Assembly (NCBI GenBank): GCA_963742715.1
Contig: CAVUMR010000001.1
Span: 1,302,001-1,366,000, forward strand
Direction of reading: 5' to 3'
From: CAVUMR01 sp963742715
GTDB lineage: Bacteria; Actinomycetota; Actinomycetes; Mycobacteriales; Micromonosporaceae
Length of the DNA stretch: 64,000 nucleotides
How positions within the stretch are numbered: the first letter of the stretch is position 1; the number at the start of each line of letters is the position of its first letter. The position numbers and the translations under genes are program-made. The notes under the pieces are model-generated. The model did no database searches, was not told the DNA's origin, and saw only the letters and a list, made by a program, of their open reading frames with translations. Below, piece after piece: positions 8,163-16,836 of this stretch.

Positions 8163-8864
8163 TCAGCCCCCAGCCGGCGGTTCGGCCGGGGCGGCAGCCG
8201 CGACGAGCCGGTACCCGGCGCCCCGCACGGTCTGTACCGACGACACCCCGAACGGCGTGTCGATCTTGCGGCGCAGGTACCCGACGTACACCTCGACCAC
8301 GTTCGGATCGGTGTCGTCCGGCGCGTCCCACACGTGGTCGAGCAACTCGATCTTGGAGACCACCTCGCCGGCGTGCCGCAGCAGGTACTCCAGCAGCGCG
8401 TACTCCCTAGTGGTCAGGGTTATCTCGACCTCGTCGCGGGTGACCCGTCGGGTGGCCGGGTCCAGGCGCAGGCCACCGGCGGACAGTACGGTCGGCCGCT
8501 CCCGCGCCCCGCGCCGGAGCAGCGCGCGCAGCCGGGCGAGCAGCACCACGTACGAGAACGGTTTGGTCAGGTAATCGTCGGCGCCGGCGTCGAGCCCGTC
8601 GGACTGGTCGTACTCGCCGTCCTTGGCCGAGAGCATCAGCACCGGTACCCAGTTGTCCTCGTCCCGCAGTGCCCGCACGATCCGGTAGCCGGACAGGCCC
8701 GGCAGCATCACGTCCAGGATCACCGCGTCGTACTCGCTGTGCCGGGCGGCGTCGAGACCACCGGGGCCGTCATGGAACACGTCGACGACGAAGCCCTCGG
8801 CCTCCAGTCCGCGCTTGAGCGCACCGGTGAGCCGTACCTCGTCCTCGACCACCAGCAGCCGCAC
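8163..8864 (-). CDS. OmpR/PhoB-type response regulator
   Basis: A 233-residue regulator. GTG 8864 is preferred because GGAGG lies eight bases before it and the receiver fold begins at once (RLLVVEDE). The open frame extends five codons further. The receiver has the acidic pair ED, phospho-acceptor D51 in AVILDVMLP and K101 in DDYLTKPF. The C-terminal winged helix shows LTTREYALLEYLL and RKIDTPFG...VRGAGYRL. It is transcribed ahead of the kinase at 6807-8159. About 170 bases separate it from the divergent LolA-like gene, which may hold its binding sites. Confidence 0.92.
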   Translation of the reverse strand: MRLLVVEDEVRLTGALKRGLEAEGFVVDVFHDGPGGLDAARHSEYDAVILDVMLPGLSGYRIVRALRDEDNWVPVLMLSAKDGEYDQSDGLDAGADDYLTKPFSYVVLLARLRALLRRGARERPTVLSAGGLRLDPATRRVTRDEVEITLTTREYALLEYLLRHAGEVVSKIELLDHVWDAPDDTDPNVVEVYVGYLRRKIDTPFGVSSVQTVRGAGYRLVAAAAPAEPPAGG

Positions 8865-9034
8865 CCGCCCCACCTCCACGGTTGATCGTGCCAGCGGCGG
8901 CCACCGGTCTGGCCGATGGCGGTCCCGGCGGCGCGCCGCCGGGACGAGCCGTGCGCGTAGGCGACGGTTCTCAGTCTGCTCACAGCATGCCGCGCGCAGG
9001 ATGGGTGCAGAGACCTACGACAGGGGTGCATGTC

Positions 9035-10243
9035 ATGTCTGTGTTTACGTCCCGGCCCGGACTGCGGTGGATAGTGCCGACCGCCGTACTGGCCGTGGTT
9101 CTGGGCGCGGGGGGCGCGACCCGACTGATTGCGGCGAGTGCCGCCGAGAGCCTGCCGTCCCGTAGTGCCGCTCAACTCCTGGTGGACCTGCAGACCGCCA
9201 CGGTGGCGCCGATGTCCGGCACCGTCGTACAGAAGGCGGATCTTGGTTTTCCGAAGTTGCCCACCGGGGGCGGCGAGGGCAGCTCCGACCTGACCTCGCT
9301 GATCTCCGGCAACCACACGCTGCGGGTCTGGTACGACGGACCGGAGCGGGCCCGGGTCGCACTGCTTGGCACGCTCGGCGAGTCGGATGTCGTGCGCAAC
9401 GGGCACGACCTGTGGATCTGGTCCAGCCAGCAGAACGCGGCGAGCCACCGCCGGCTCTCCGACCAGGAGAAGGACCGCCCGGGTGTACCGGCGGAGGCGT
9501 CGGAACTGCCGATGACGCCGCAGCAGGCAGCCCAGTACGCGCTGGACGCGATCTCGCCGACCACCAAGGTCAGTACCGCCGGCACCGCACGGGTCGCCGG
9601 TCGCTCCGCGTACGAGCTGGTACTCGCGCCGAAGGACGCCGACTCGCTGATCGGGCAGGTACGACTGGCCATCGACGGTGAGCGGCACATCCCGCTGCGG
9701 GTGCAGGTGTACCCGAAGAGCGGCGATTCGGTGGCGGTCGAGGTGGCGTTCACCCGGATCAGCTTCAGCCGACCGGATGCCGGCCAGTTCCGGTTCACCC
9801 CGCCGAAGGGCGCGAAGGTCACCGAGGCGACCGACGAGCCGGAGGCCAACCACGGTCCGGACCGCATGTTGCCGGCCGGCCGGCCGACCGCGATCGGCGA
9901 GGGCTGGACCACCGTACTGGTACTGCGTGGCAACAAGCAGGACCCGACGGCGAGCCCCGGCCCGGCCGACGGGAACCGGCCCGAGGGCGGGAACCGGCCC
10001 GACGGCGACGACCCGGCCGCCGGACTCGGCGCGATCGTCAGTGCGTTGCCGCAGGTCAGCGGTGACTGGGGCAGCGGACGACTGCTGAAGTCGCGACTGT
10101 TCTCCGTACTGCTGATCGACGACGGACGGGTGCTCGTCGGGGCGGTGAGCCCGGAGCGGCTCTACGCCGCGGCGGCCGACCCGCGGGCGGCGCTGAACGC
10201 GCCGGCCAGTCAGCCGCACACCGGAACGAGGGGTCCGAAGTAA
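9035..10243 (+). CDS. LolA-like (COG2834-type) secreted protein
   Basis: A 402-residue protein starting at ATG 9035 (AGGGG upstream). A signal/TM segment lies at about 14-32, then an extracytoplasmic beta-rich region. Phrases such as ELVLAPKDADSLIGQVRLAI, VQVYPKSGDSVAVEVAFTRI and FRFTPPKGAKV match the LolA/RseB-like fold annotated in actinomycetes as outer-membrane lipoprotein-sorting related. A Gly/Asp/Pro-rich linker at about 300-330 separates a C-terminal domain. Actinomycetes lack a classical Lol pathway, so a lipid- or ligand-binding role for the exporter encoded next is an inference. The ABC ATPase starts two bases after its stop. Confidence 0.75.
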   Translation: MSVFTSRPGLRWIVPTAVLAVVLGAGGATRLIAASAAESLPSRSAAQLLVDLQTATVAPMSGTVVQKADLGFPKLPTGGGEGSSDLTSLISGNHTLRVWYDGPERARVALLGTLGESDVVRNGHDLWIWSSQQNAASHRRLSDQEKDRPGVPAEASELPMTPQQAAQYALDAISPTTKVSTAGTARVAGRSAYELVLAPKDADSLIGQVRLAIDGERHIPLRVQVYPKSGDSVAVEVAFTRISFSRPDAGQFRFTPPKGAKVTEATDEPEANHGPDRMLPAGRPTAIGEGWTTVLVLRGNKQDPTASPGPADGNRPEGGNRPDGDDPAAGLGAIVSALPQVSGDWGSGRLLKSRLFSVLLIDDGRVLVGAVSPERLYAAAADPRAALNAPASQPHTGTRGPK

Positions 10244-10245
10244 CC

Positions 10246-11247
10246 GTGACCGCAACTGACGAGGCGGTGGTGCGGGCGGCGTCAGCCGCCCGCACCACCG
10301 CTTCCACACCCGATACCGCACTGGCGGTACGTACCGAGAAGCTCAGCAAGCGCTTCCGGGGCGGGCAGCTCGCCGTGAACGCGATCGACCTGGCCGTACC
10401 GGTCGGCTCCGTGTACGGCTTCCTCGGCCCGAACGGCTCCGGCAAGACGACCACGATCCGGCTGCTGCTCGGCCTGATCCGGCCGACCAGCGGCTACCGG
10501 GAGCTGCTCGGCGCGGCCATCCCGGACCGGGCGGCCGAGGCGTTGCCGCGGGTAGGAACTCTGGTGGAGGGGCCGGCGTTCCACCCGTACCTGTCCGGCT
10601 GGGACAACCTGCGCCGGATCGACGCCGCCGACCGGACCGTCGACCCGAAGACCGCCAAGCGCCGCATCGGCGAGGCGTTCGAGCGGGTCGGCCTGACCGC
10701 CGCGACCCGCAAGCGGTACCGGGCGTACTCGCTCGGCATGCGGCAGCGGCTGGCCATCGCGTCGGCCCTGCTGCGACCGCGCGAGCTGCTGGTACTGGAC
10801 GAGCCGACGAACGGGCTGGATCCGCAGGGCACCCGGGAGGTACGCACGCTCGTCACCGAGCTGGCTGCCGCCGGTACGACCGTGCTGCTCTCCACCCACC
10901 TGTTGGCCGAGGTCGAGCAGATCTGTACCCATGTCGGGGTCATGCACGTCGGCAAGCTGGTGGCCCAGGCACCGATCGCGGAGCTGCGCGCGGGTACCAC
11001 GCCGCGGGCGCAGGTGGACACCGAACGGCCTGCCGACGCGGCCCGGGTACTCACCGAACAGGGACTGTCCGATCTGGACATCTCGCCGAGCCACGTGACC
11101 GGGATCCTCGGTGGCGTCGCGCCGGAGAAGGTGGTGGCCGCGCTGGTACACGCGGATGTGCCGGTACGTGGATTCCGGGTGTTGGCGCCCGATCTGGAGG
11201 ACGTGTTCGTGTCGCTCACCGGGGAGGGCTTCGATGTCAGCGGCTGA
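10246..11247 (+). CDS. ABC-2 exporter ATP-binding protein
   Basis: A 333-residue ATPase. It shows Walker A GPNGSGKTTT, the signature YSLGMRQRL, Walker B LLVLDEPTNGLD and the H-loop LLSTHLLAEVEQ. A C-terminal extension of about 100 residues is typical of drug or antibiotic exporter ATPases (DrrA/CcmA-like). GTG 10246 starts two bases after the LolA-like stop. The first 25 residues are unusual because their DNA folds into a long perfect hairpin (10264-10301). In-frame GTG codons at 10267 and 10270 are alternative starts. It overlaps the permease gene by 14 bases. Confidence 0.93.
   Translation: MTATDEAVVRAASAARTTASTPDTALAVRTEKLSKRFRGGQLAVNAIDLAVPVGSVYGFLGPNGSGKTTTIRLLLGLIRPTSGYRELLGAAIPDRAAEALPRVGTLVEGPAFHPYLSGWDNLRRIDAADRTVDPKTAKRRIGEAFERVGLTAATRKRYRAYSLGMRQRLAIASALLRPRELLVLDEPTNGLDPQGTREVRTLVTELAAAGTTVLLSTHLLAEVEQICTHVGVMHVGKLVAQAPIAELRAGTTPRAQVDTERPADAARVLTEQGLSDLDISPSHVTGILGGVAPEKVVAALVHADVPVRGFRVLAPDLEDVFVSLTGEGFDVSG
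10264..10301 (+). promoter_or_regulatory. Perfect 17-bp hairpin inside the ABC ATPase 5' end
   Basis: Arms GCGGTGGTGCGGGCGGC (10264-10280) and its exact complement (10285-10301) flank a GTCA loop. It sits 18 bases after the start codon, inside codons 7-19. There is no T tract. It could limit translation initiation or act as a partial terminator between the first and second operon genes. Confidence 0.6.
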
Positions 11248-12151
11248 GGCGGTCACGGCGGCCGGGGCCGTCGGGTCACCCGGGACCGGGGCCGACCAGC
11301 GGGCGTTGACCGGGCCTTCGTCGGCGCGGCCGCGGTCGCTGATGAGCACCCGGTTCTTCCGGTCCGAGCTGCGGCTGATCTTCGGGCGGCGGCGCAACTG
11401 GGTCGGCATGGCGGTGCTCGCCGCGGTACCGATCATCATCGCCGTCGGGGTGAAGCTCGACGGGCCGAGCGGTGAGGGCGGCGTCGACTTCTTCAGCGCG
11501 ATCACCGACAACGGGGCGTTCGTCGCGCTGGCCGCGCTGATGTTGGAGCTGCCGCTGTTCCTGCCGCTCGCGGTGGCCGCGATCGCCGGGGACTCGATCG
11601 CCGGCGAGGCGAACCTCGGCACGATGCGCTACCTGCTCACCGTGCCGGTACACCGGACCCGGGCGCTCGCGGTGAAGTTCGCCGCGATCGTGGTGTTCGC
11701 GCTGACCGCCACGGCGCTGGTGGCGGTCACCGGGTTGACGATCGGGCTGATCCTGTTCGGGCCGGGCGACTTCCCGCTGGTGTCCGGCAGCACCCTGTCA
11801 TTCGGTGCGGGACTGTGGCGGATCCTGCTGGTCGTCCTCTACCTCACCGCGTGCCTGACCGCGGTGGGCGCGATCGGCCTGTTCATCTCGACGCTCACCG
11901 AGCAGCCGATCGGGGCGACCATCGCGCTGCTGATCCTGACCATCGTGAGCCACATCATCGACGCGATCCAGCAGCTCTCGGTGATCCACCCGTACCTGCT
12001 CACGCACAACTGGTTGGCCTTCGGCGACCTGCTGCGGGACCCGATCGCGACGGACGGGATCACCCGCGGGCTGCTCTCCGCCGGGGCGTACACGCTGGTG
12101 TTCTGCGCCGCGGCGTGGGCCCGGTTCGGCGCCCGCGACGTCACCAGCTGA
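11234..12151 (+). CDS. ABC-2 exporter permease
   Basis: A 305-residue membrane protein starting at ATG 11234, which overlaps the end of the ATPase gene and implies translational coupling. After a disordered N-terminus of about 35 residues come six hydrophobic segments (for example WVGMAVLAAVPIIIAVGV, LFLPLAVAAIAGDSIAGE, ILLVVLYLTACLTAVGAIG). The phrase GEANLGTMRYLLTVPVHR is characteristic of ABC-2 permeases. It forms the channel with the upstream ATPase. Substrate unknown. A bidirectional terminator follows. Confidence 0.9.
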   Translation: MSAAEAVTAAGAVGSPGTGADQRALTGPSSARPRSLMSTRFFRSELRLIFGRRRNWVGMAVLAAVPIIIAVGVKLDGPSGEGGVDFFSAITDNGAFVALAALMLELPLFLPLAVAAIAGDSIAGEANLGTMRYLLTVPVHRTRALAVKFAAIVVFALTATALVAVTGLTIGLILFGPGDFPLVSGSTLSFGAGLWRILLVVLYLTACLTAVGAIGLFISTLTEQPIGATIALLILTIVSHIIDAIQQLSVIHPYLLTHNWLAFGDLLRDPIATDGITRGLLSAGAYTLVFCAAAWARFGARDVTS

Positions 12152-12194
12152 GGTTGGGTGGCCCCGGCAAGGGTCCGGGGCCACCGCCTCAGCT
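12146..12194. terminator. Bidirectional terminator between permease and GH31 gene
   Basis: A perfect 11-bp stem (12157-12167 with 12175-12185) is extended by outer complementary segments around 12146-12153 and 12187-12194. It lies exactly between two convergent genes. Confidence 0.75.
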
Positions 12195-14272
12195 CAGCGA
12201 ACGGCGCGTAGGAGCCCGGGATTCCCGAGGTTGACGAACATCGGCAACGTACCGAGGTCAGCCGGATAGTCGCGCAGGTCCGCCGGGCCGTGCACCACCT
12301 TGTGCCGGGCCACGTCGAACCAGGTGCCCGGCGGTACGTGGATGTCCCGACTGGTCGCGTCGGTCAGCACCGGCGCGGCCAGCAGTGAGTCGCCCAGCAG
12401 CCACTCGTCGGTCAACTCGTACGTCGCCTGATCCGACGGGTAGTTGAAGAACAGCGGCTTCATGATCGGCTCACCGGTCGCGACCGCCCGCCGCACCTGG
12501 GCCTGGATGTACGGCGCGAGCAACCCGTGCAGCTTCATCGCCTTCGTGTACAGCTTCGCGGTCTCCGCGTCGTAGTTCACCCAGCGCTGGTTCACCTGGT
12601 CGTACACCCGGATCGGCGAGGTCGAGGAGTACACCAGCGGCATCAGTGCCGCCGCCTGGGCCCAGCGGACCAGCACCTCCTTGGTCGGCGGCGGCTGGCC
12701 GAGCGAGCCGCCGATCATGTCGGTCTCCACGAACGGGTACCCGATGCTGGAGATCGACAGGTCCTGCTTCACCGCGGCCTGCAACGAGTCCCAGCCGGTA
12801 CCTTTGTCCACCTCCCGGATCACGAATCCGTGCTGCTGCGAGCCGGTCCAGGACAGCCGTACGCCCGCGCCCTGCTGGTCGAACTCGTCGGTCAGCGCGG
12901 CGCCGAGCTGCAGGTAGTCGAGCGGCTCGTGCCCCTCCGCCGGTGCGCAGGTCTCGTCGAAGAACCGGGTGTCGAACTTGAAGCCGTCCACGCCGTACTG
13001 CTGCTCCAGCGCGTGCAGTTTCCCCGCGTACCAGTCGCGGGCGGCCGGGTTGCCCAGGTCGACGATGCCGGCCTCGCCGTTCCACCACTCGACCGTGCAC
13101 GGCTTGCTCGGGTCGGTCTTGTCCCGCAGCAGGTAGCCGTTGTCGGCGGCCACCTGGTAGTTGTCCGCGTCGAGATTTATCCACAGGGTTACCCACAAGC
13201 CGAAGTCGTAGCCCATGCCGTGGATCTCGTCGGACATCGCGGTCGGGTCGGGGAACTTGTCGTTGAAGGTGAAGTCGCCGTAGTGGCTCATCCAACCGTC
13301 GTCGAGCTGGATCGTGTGGCCCGGTACGCCCGCGCCGTGGAGCTCGCGGGCCCAGTCGAGCAGCCCGTTCTGGGTGACCGTGGTGTAGAACTGCGCCCAC
13401 GAGTTCCACAGTGGACTGGAGTACTGCCTCGCGGTCGCGTCGGACTTGGCCGGCTTGCCGGCGATGCCGATGTAGTCGGCGTACACCGCGTGCGGGTTGC
13501 GCTCGACGAACACGGTCGCGGACAGGCTGTCCGACTCGGTCACCTCGAACCCGGCCACGCCGGGGGTCGCGTGCCCGAGCGACACGTCCATCACGTTGCG
13601 GGTGTCGACGTACAGGCCGACCGCCGACTGGGTGAACCAGAACGGGTCGGTCATCAGGTACTCCGCCGGCCCCATCGCGTCGTCGGCGACCGGCTCGGTG
13701 TCCAACGGCCAGGGCTGACCGGTGTACGGCGCGCCGCTGTCGGTGGTCGCCTCGCCCATCCCGTACCAGTGGCCGGCCGACCCCATATCGAAGTGCAGGC
13801 CGGTCGAGGTCGCGTCCACGCCGGTGACCGTGCTGTCGATCCGGTACCGGTCGGCACTGAACGTGAGCGTGACGTGCATGGTCGCGGCCGGGTCACTGGT
13901 GGCGAGGTCCAGGTCGAGAGCGTTGCCGGACCAGTCCGCGCCGGTCACCTCGGTGGCCGTGACCCAACCGCCGGGACCGCGGAAGTCGAACGCGTTGTCG
14001 GCGGTGGACGCGAGCACGGTGTGGCCACCACGCACGGTGGTGAGCTGCACCGGCTGCTTGTCCAGTCGTACCCGGTAGCCGGGCCCGGCGCCGGAGCGCG
14101 GTACCACGGCGGTGATCACCGAGCCGTCGTCCGAGTAGCGCACGCCCGCCGGCGACGCCGTGGCCGGGGTGGCGGCCGCCAGCGCGGTGGCTCCGGCCAG
14201 AACCGCGGTAGCAAGCACCGCCGTGGCGCGGCCGGTCCGACCGGCCCGTCGTGCGTGAGGGATGGATTGCAC
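12194..14272 (-). CDS. Secreted glycoside hydrolase family 31 enzyme
   Basis: A 692-residue protein with a signal peptide (residues 1-40, Ala-rich, ATPATASPAG). An N-terminal beta domain is followed by a GH31 (beta/alpha)8 barrel with IQLDDGWMSHYGDF and FGLWVTLWINLD. The candidate nucleophile is D434 in DGFKFDTRFFDE, and the candidate acid/base is D518 in PFVETDMIGGS. A C-terminal beta domain contains LFFNYPSD and PPGTWFDV. GH31 enzymes act on alpha-glucosides, alpha-xylosides or related sugars, and the exact substrate is open. The nucleophile context differs from the usual D-x-N-E, as in the divergent alpha-galactosidase/sulfoquinovosidase-like branches. No sugar transporter is adjacent. Confidence 0.85.
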   Translation of the reverse strand: MQSIPHARRAGRTGRATAVLATAVLAGATALAAATPATASPAGVRYSDDGSVITAVVPRSGAGPGYRVRLDKQPVQLTTVRGGHTVLASTADNAFDFRGPGGWVTATEVTGADWSGNALDLDLATSDPAATMHVTLTFSADRYRIDSTVTGVDATSTGLHFDMGSAGHWYGMGEATTDSGAPYTGQPWPLDTEPVADDAMGPAEYLMTDPFWFTQSAVGLYVDTRNVMDVSLGHATPGVAGFEVTESDSLSATVFVERNPHAVYADYIGIAGKPAKSDATARQYSSPLWNSWAQFYTTVTQNGLLDWARELHGAGVPGHTIQLDDGWMSHYGDFTFNDKFPDPTAMSDEIHGMGYDFGLWVTLWINLDADNYQVAADNGYLLRDKTDPSKPCTVEWWNGEAGIVDLGNPAARDWYAGKLHALEQQYGVDGFKFDTRFFDETCAPAEGHEPLDYLQLGAALTDEFDQQGAGVRLSWTGSQQHGFVIREVDKGTGWDSLQAAVKQDLSISSIGYPFVETDMIGGSLGQPPPTKEVLVRWAQAAALMPLVYSSTSPIRVYDQVNQRWVNYDAETAKLYTKAMKLHGLLAPYIQAQVRRAVATGEPIMKPLFFNYPSDQATYELTDEWLLGDSLLAAPVLTDATSRDIHVPPGTWFDVARHKVVHGPADLRDYPADLGTLPMFVNLGNPGLLRAVR

Positions 14273-14637
14273 GGTCTCACCTCGCAGGGATCGGCCACGG
14301 ATTTGCCGCCATCCAGCGGTGTTTCAGCCGCCCCGTCGCCCGTCACCGCTGCCCGGATAGTCCCGGTCTGCGCGTCGATCCGTGCGCATTTCTGCTCGTA
14401 CAGCGCTGATACTGCTCACGTACACGCGGAGGTGTCAAGGTTTGCCGGGCCTGTCGGACTACGCCTCAACCTGGCTCGGGGCGTAACCCCAACGCGGTTA
14501 CCAGCGTTTTGTCCGGTAGTGGCCTTCGCGCACCGCCGGGCCGTGGCGGTGGTCGGGGTTCCGCGACCGGAGTCGGAACCAGTCGTCGCGAACGGTCCAC
14601 GTCCCGCCGACGGGGTGACGGGACGAGAGGGAGTCTG
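14273..14637. other. Divergent intergenic region (GH31 / lipoprotein)
   Basis: These 365 bases hold no convincing gene. Promoters for both divergent genes must lie here. I see no clear operator palindrome or riboswitch. Confidence 0.4.
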
Positions 14638-15294
14638 ATGTCTCTGCGCGCCAAAGCGGTTACCGGTGCACTGGCTCTGGCCCTGGCCAGTCCCGGCCTG
14701 ATCGGCTGCGCCGCCGGCATGGCCAGCCCGGCGCCGGTCAGTCGAGCCGCGAGCCAGCCCACACCCAACTACAGCCCGCTCGGCACGGCCGGGCTCAACG
14801 CCGTACTACTAGCCCAGCCGGACCTTCCGAGCGGGTACACGGTCGACCCGCGCAACAGCAACACCGCCACGATGTGCGGCTACAAGCCGAAGTACCAGCA
14901 CGTCGTGGTCGGCCGGACGTTCATCAAGGGACGCGGGCTCAACTCGGTACTGGCCACCGTCCGCATCTACGAGTACCCGTCGGCAGCCCAGGCGAAGGTG
15001 GTGTTCCGGCAGGTACAGGACATCGCGGTGAAGTGCCGGGAGCACGTGACCAGCAACGGTGCCCGCAGTCGGGTGTCGATGATCGCCGTACCCGGCGGGA
15101 TGCGGGGCCCGGCGCTCGGGCTGGAAGTGGACGGGCTGGACACCAACCCGCTGGCCGCCGCACTGTCGTACGTGCTGGTCGGGCCGGCGATCGTGCAGGC
15201 CGGCAGCGGTGGACTCGGTACCGCCGACACGAAACTGGTGTTCGACCTGCTCCGCGAGCAGGCCGAGCGGTACGCCGAGGCGGCCCAGCCGTAG
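14638..15294 (+). CDS. Putative lipoprotein of unknown function
   Basis: A 218-residue protein from ATG 14638 (GAGAGGGAG upstream). The N-terminus ends in a lipobox (SPGLIGCAAG, Cys near residue 24), so it should be lipid-anchored outside the membrane. The mature part has two Cys residues (MCGYKPK and VKCREH) that could pair, and segments such as LNSVLATVRIYEYPS. This is reminiscent of PknH-type extracellular sensor domains, but I do not recognise a family with confidence. Convergent with the AIM24 gene; a hairpin follows. Confidence 0.75.
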   Translation: MSLRAKAVTGALALALASPGLIGCAAGMASPAPVSRAASQPTPNYSPLGTAGLNAVLLAQPDLPSGYTVDPRNSNTATMCGYKPKYQHVVVGRTFIKGRGLNSVLATVRIYEYPSAAQAKVVFRQVQDIAVKCREHVTSNGARSRVSMIAVPGGMRGPALGLEVDGLDTNPLAAALSYVLVGPAIVQAGSGGLGTADTKLVFDLLREQAERYAEAAQP

Positions 15295-15363
15295 CGCCGC
15301 GCGTCACCGGAAGGGCACCGCGCGCCCACCAGGGCGCGCCGCCCTCCACAAGCACAAACGAAG

Positions 15364-15389
15364 CGGCCCGGCGCGAATGCGCCGGGCCG
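15364..15389. terminator. Hairpin between convergent lipoprotein and AIM24 genes
   Basis: Perfect 11-bp arms, 15364-15374 and 15379-15389, with a GAAT loop. GC-rich, placed between convergent stops, so it probably works in both directions. Confidence 0.7.
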
Positions 15390-15411
15390 TCCGCGGGTCG
15401 GAAGTACGGGC

Positions 15412-16143
15412 TCAGCCGCCGAGCAGGTTGCCGAGCATCCCGCCCTGCTGCTGTTGCTGACCGCCGTTCATCATGTGCGCCGGCAGCTCCTCGGACGGCT
15501 GTACGACCACGAAGCCCTGGCCGGCGAAGCTCATCGTGAACCGCTCCCCGGTGGTACGCCCGAGCAGCGTGCCGATGCCCAACTGGTCGGCCCGCTGGTA
15601 CCCGGTCTGCAGGTTGGCCGACCAGCAGATCGCGGCCTGCGGGTCGGCGAAGGTCGGCTGGTCCACGTTCAGCACCACCGGAGTGCCCTTGGTGGTGATC
15701 GCGATCCGCCCCTGGCCGGTGAACACGCAGTTGAACAGGCCGGCGCTGGACAGCATGCCCATGCCCTGTACGAACTTGATGTCGTACTGCAGGGTCGAGT
15801 CGAACGCGAGCACGTTGCGGCCGTTGATGGTGAGCGCGTCACCCTGCTCGAGATCGATGATGTGTACGTCGGCGGCCTGGTCGGCGAAGAACACGTCGCC
15901 CTGTCCGGCCACCCGCATCAGCGGTACGCCCTCGCCGGTCAGCTTCTGCTTGAGCCACTTGCCCATGCCGCCCGAGCCGAGTGCCTGGAACTGCACATTG
16001 CCCTGGTAGGCGACCATCGTGCCGGTACGCGCCATGCACTCGCCGTTGAGTTCGGCCTTGAGCAACTTGGAGTTCTGCAGCCGCAGACCGGGCTGGGTCG
16101 ACTCCACTTCCAGGTTCTCCCTGGCAAACAGTTCGCTGCGCAT
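15412..16143 (-). CDS. AIM24 family protein
   Basis: A 243-residue beta-rich protein starting at ATG 16143 behind GGGAGGAGA. Visible features are an N-terminal LRLQNSKLLKAEL, a Gly-rich GSGGMGKWLKQKLTGEGVPLM, VFFADQAADVHIIDLEQGD, and a C-terminal Gln/Gly-rich tail (QQQQQGGMLGNLLGG). These fit the AIM24/TIGR00266 family, named after a yeast mitochondrial protein; bacterial function is unknown. It is the downstream neighbour of the zincin gene on the same strand, 161 bases away. Confidence 0.85.
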   Translation of the reverse strand: MRSELFARENLEVESTQPGLRLQNSKLLKAELNGECMARTGTMVAYQGNVQFQALGSGGMGKWLKQKLTGEGVPLMRVAGQGDVFFADQAADVHIIDLEQGDALTINGRNVLAFDSTLQYDIKFVQGMGMLSSAGLFNCVFTGQGRIAITTKGTPVVLNVDQPTFADPQAAICWSANLQTGYQRADQLGIGTLLGRTTGERFTMSFAGQGFVVVQPSEELPAHMMNGGQQQQQGGMLGNLLGG

Positions 16144-16304
16144 GACGCGCTGTCTCCTCCCGAGCTCGAAAGACGGCCGGTGCTCCGGCGCGCTTCTGCG
16201 CCGCCCGCACCCGGCCGCCCCGTGTGGCTGCGACGGTACGGGCCGCCCGCAACGCACGGCTGTCGGGTACCGGTCAGCGCGGGTTCCGATCTGGACGCGG
16301 AAAC

Positions 16305-16658
16305 TCAGCCCCAACCGAGCGCGTGCAGTCGCGCGTCGTCGATGCCGAAGTGGTGCGCGATCTCGTGTACCACGGTGACCGCGACCTCCTCGACCACATC
16401 GTCCTCCGAGTCGCAGATGCGCAGGATCGGATTGCGGTAAATGGTGATGCGGTCCGGGAGTACCGCGCCGTAGTCCCAGCCCCGCTCGGTGAGCGCATAT
16501 CCCTCATACAGCCCGAGCAGGTCGCCTTCGCCCTCCGGTGGGTCGTCCTCGACCAGGATGACGACGTTGTCCATCAGGTCCAGCAGCGGCTGCGGGATCT
16601 CGTCGAGCGCGTTCCCGACCAGTTCCTCGAATCGCGGCTGGTCCATCGTCACCGGCAT
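16305..16658 (-). CDS. Minimal zincin-type metallopeptidase
   Basis: A 117-residue protein with the zinc motif VVHEIAHHFGIDD near its C-terminus, preceded by ITIYRNPILRIC. This is the Zincin_1/DUF1025 type often found near pheA or serS in actinobacteria. The second ATG, four codons in, is a possible alternative start. Cytoplasmic; substrate unknown. Divergent from serS across a short tandem repeat. Confidence 0.88.
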   Translation of the reverse strand: MPVTMDQPRFEELVGNALDEIPQPLLDLMDNVVILVEDDPPEGEGDLLGLYEGYALTERGWDYGAVLPDRITIYRNPILRICDSEDDVVEEVAVTVVHEIAHHFGIDDARLHALGWG

Positions 16659-16680
16659 GTACCCATGATCCCCGCGTTCC

Positions 16681-16740
16681 GGCCGACACTACGACGATCC
16701 GGCCGACGCCACGACGATCCGGCCGACGCCACGACGATCC
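16681..16740. repeat. Three tandem 20-bp repeats upstream of serS
   Basis: The unit GGCCGACGCCACGACGATCC occurs three times in a row; the first copy differs at two positions. It lies between the divergent zincin and serS genes. Confidence 0.85.
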
Positions 16741-16836
16741 AGCTGGCGCTACCGCCGGGCCACGGCGCGCGGATATGCGGCACAACCGGATAACTGAGGG
16801 GTGATCGCTACCGCCGCACGAGTACCCTCGGTTGCC

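Noticed and set aside
12527..14638. 703-codon plus-strand frame opposite GH31
   Set aside because: The GH31 frame on the minus strand has a signal peptide and catalytic motifs; this frame is its shadow.
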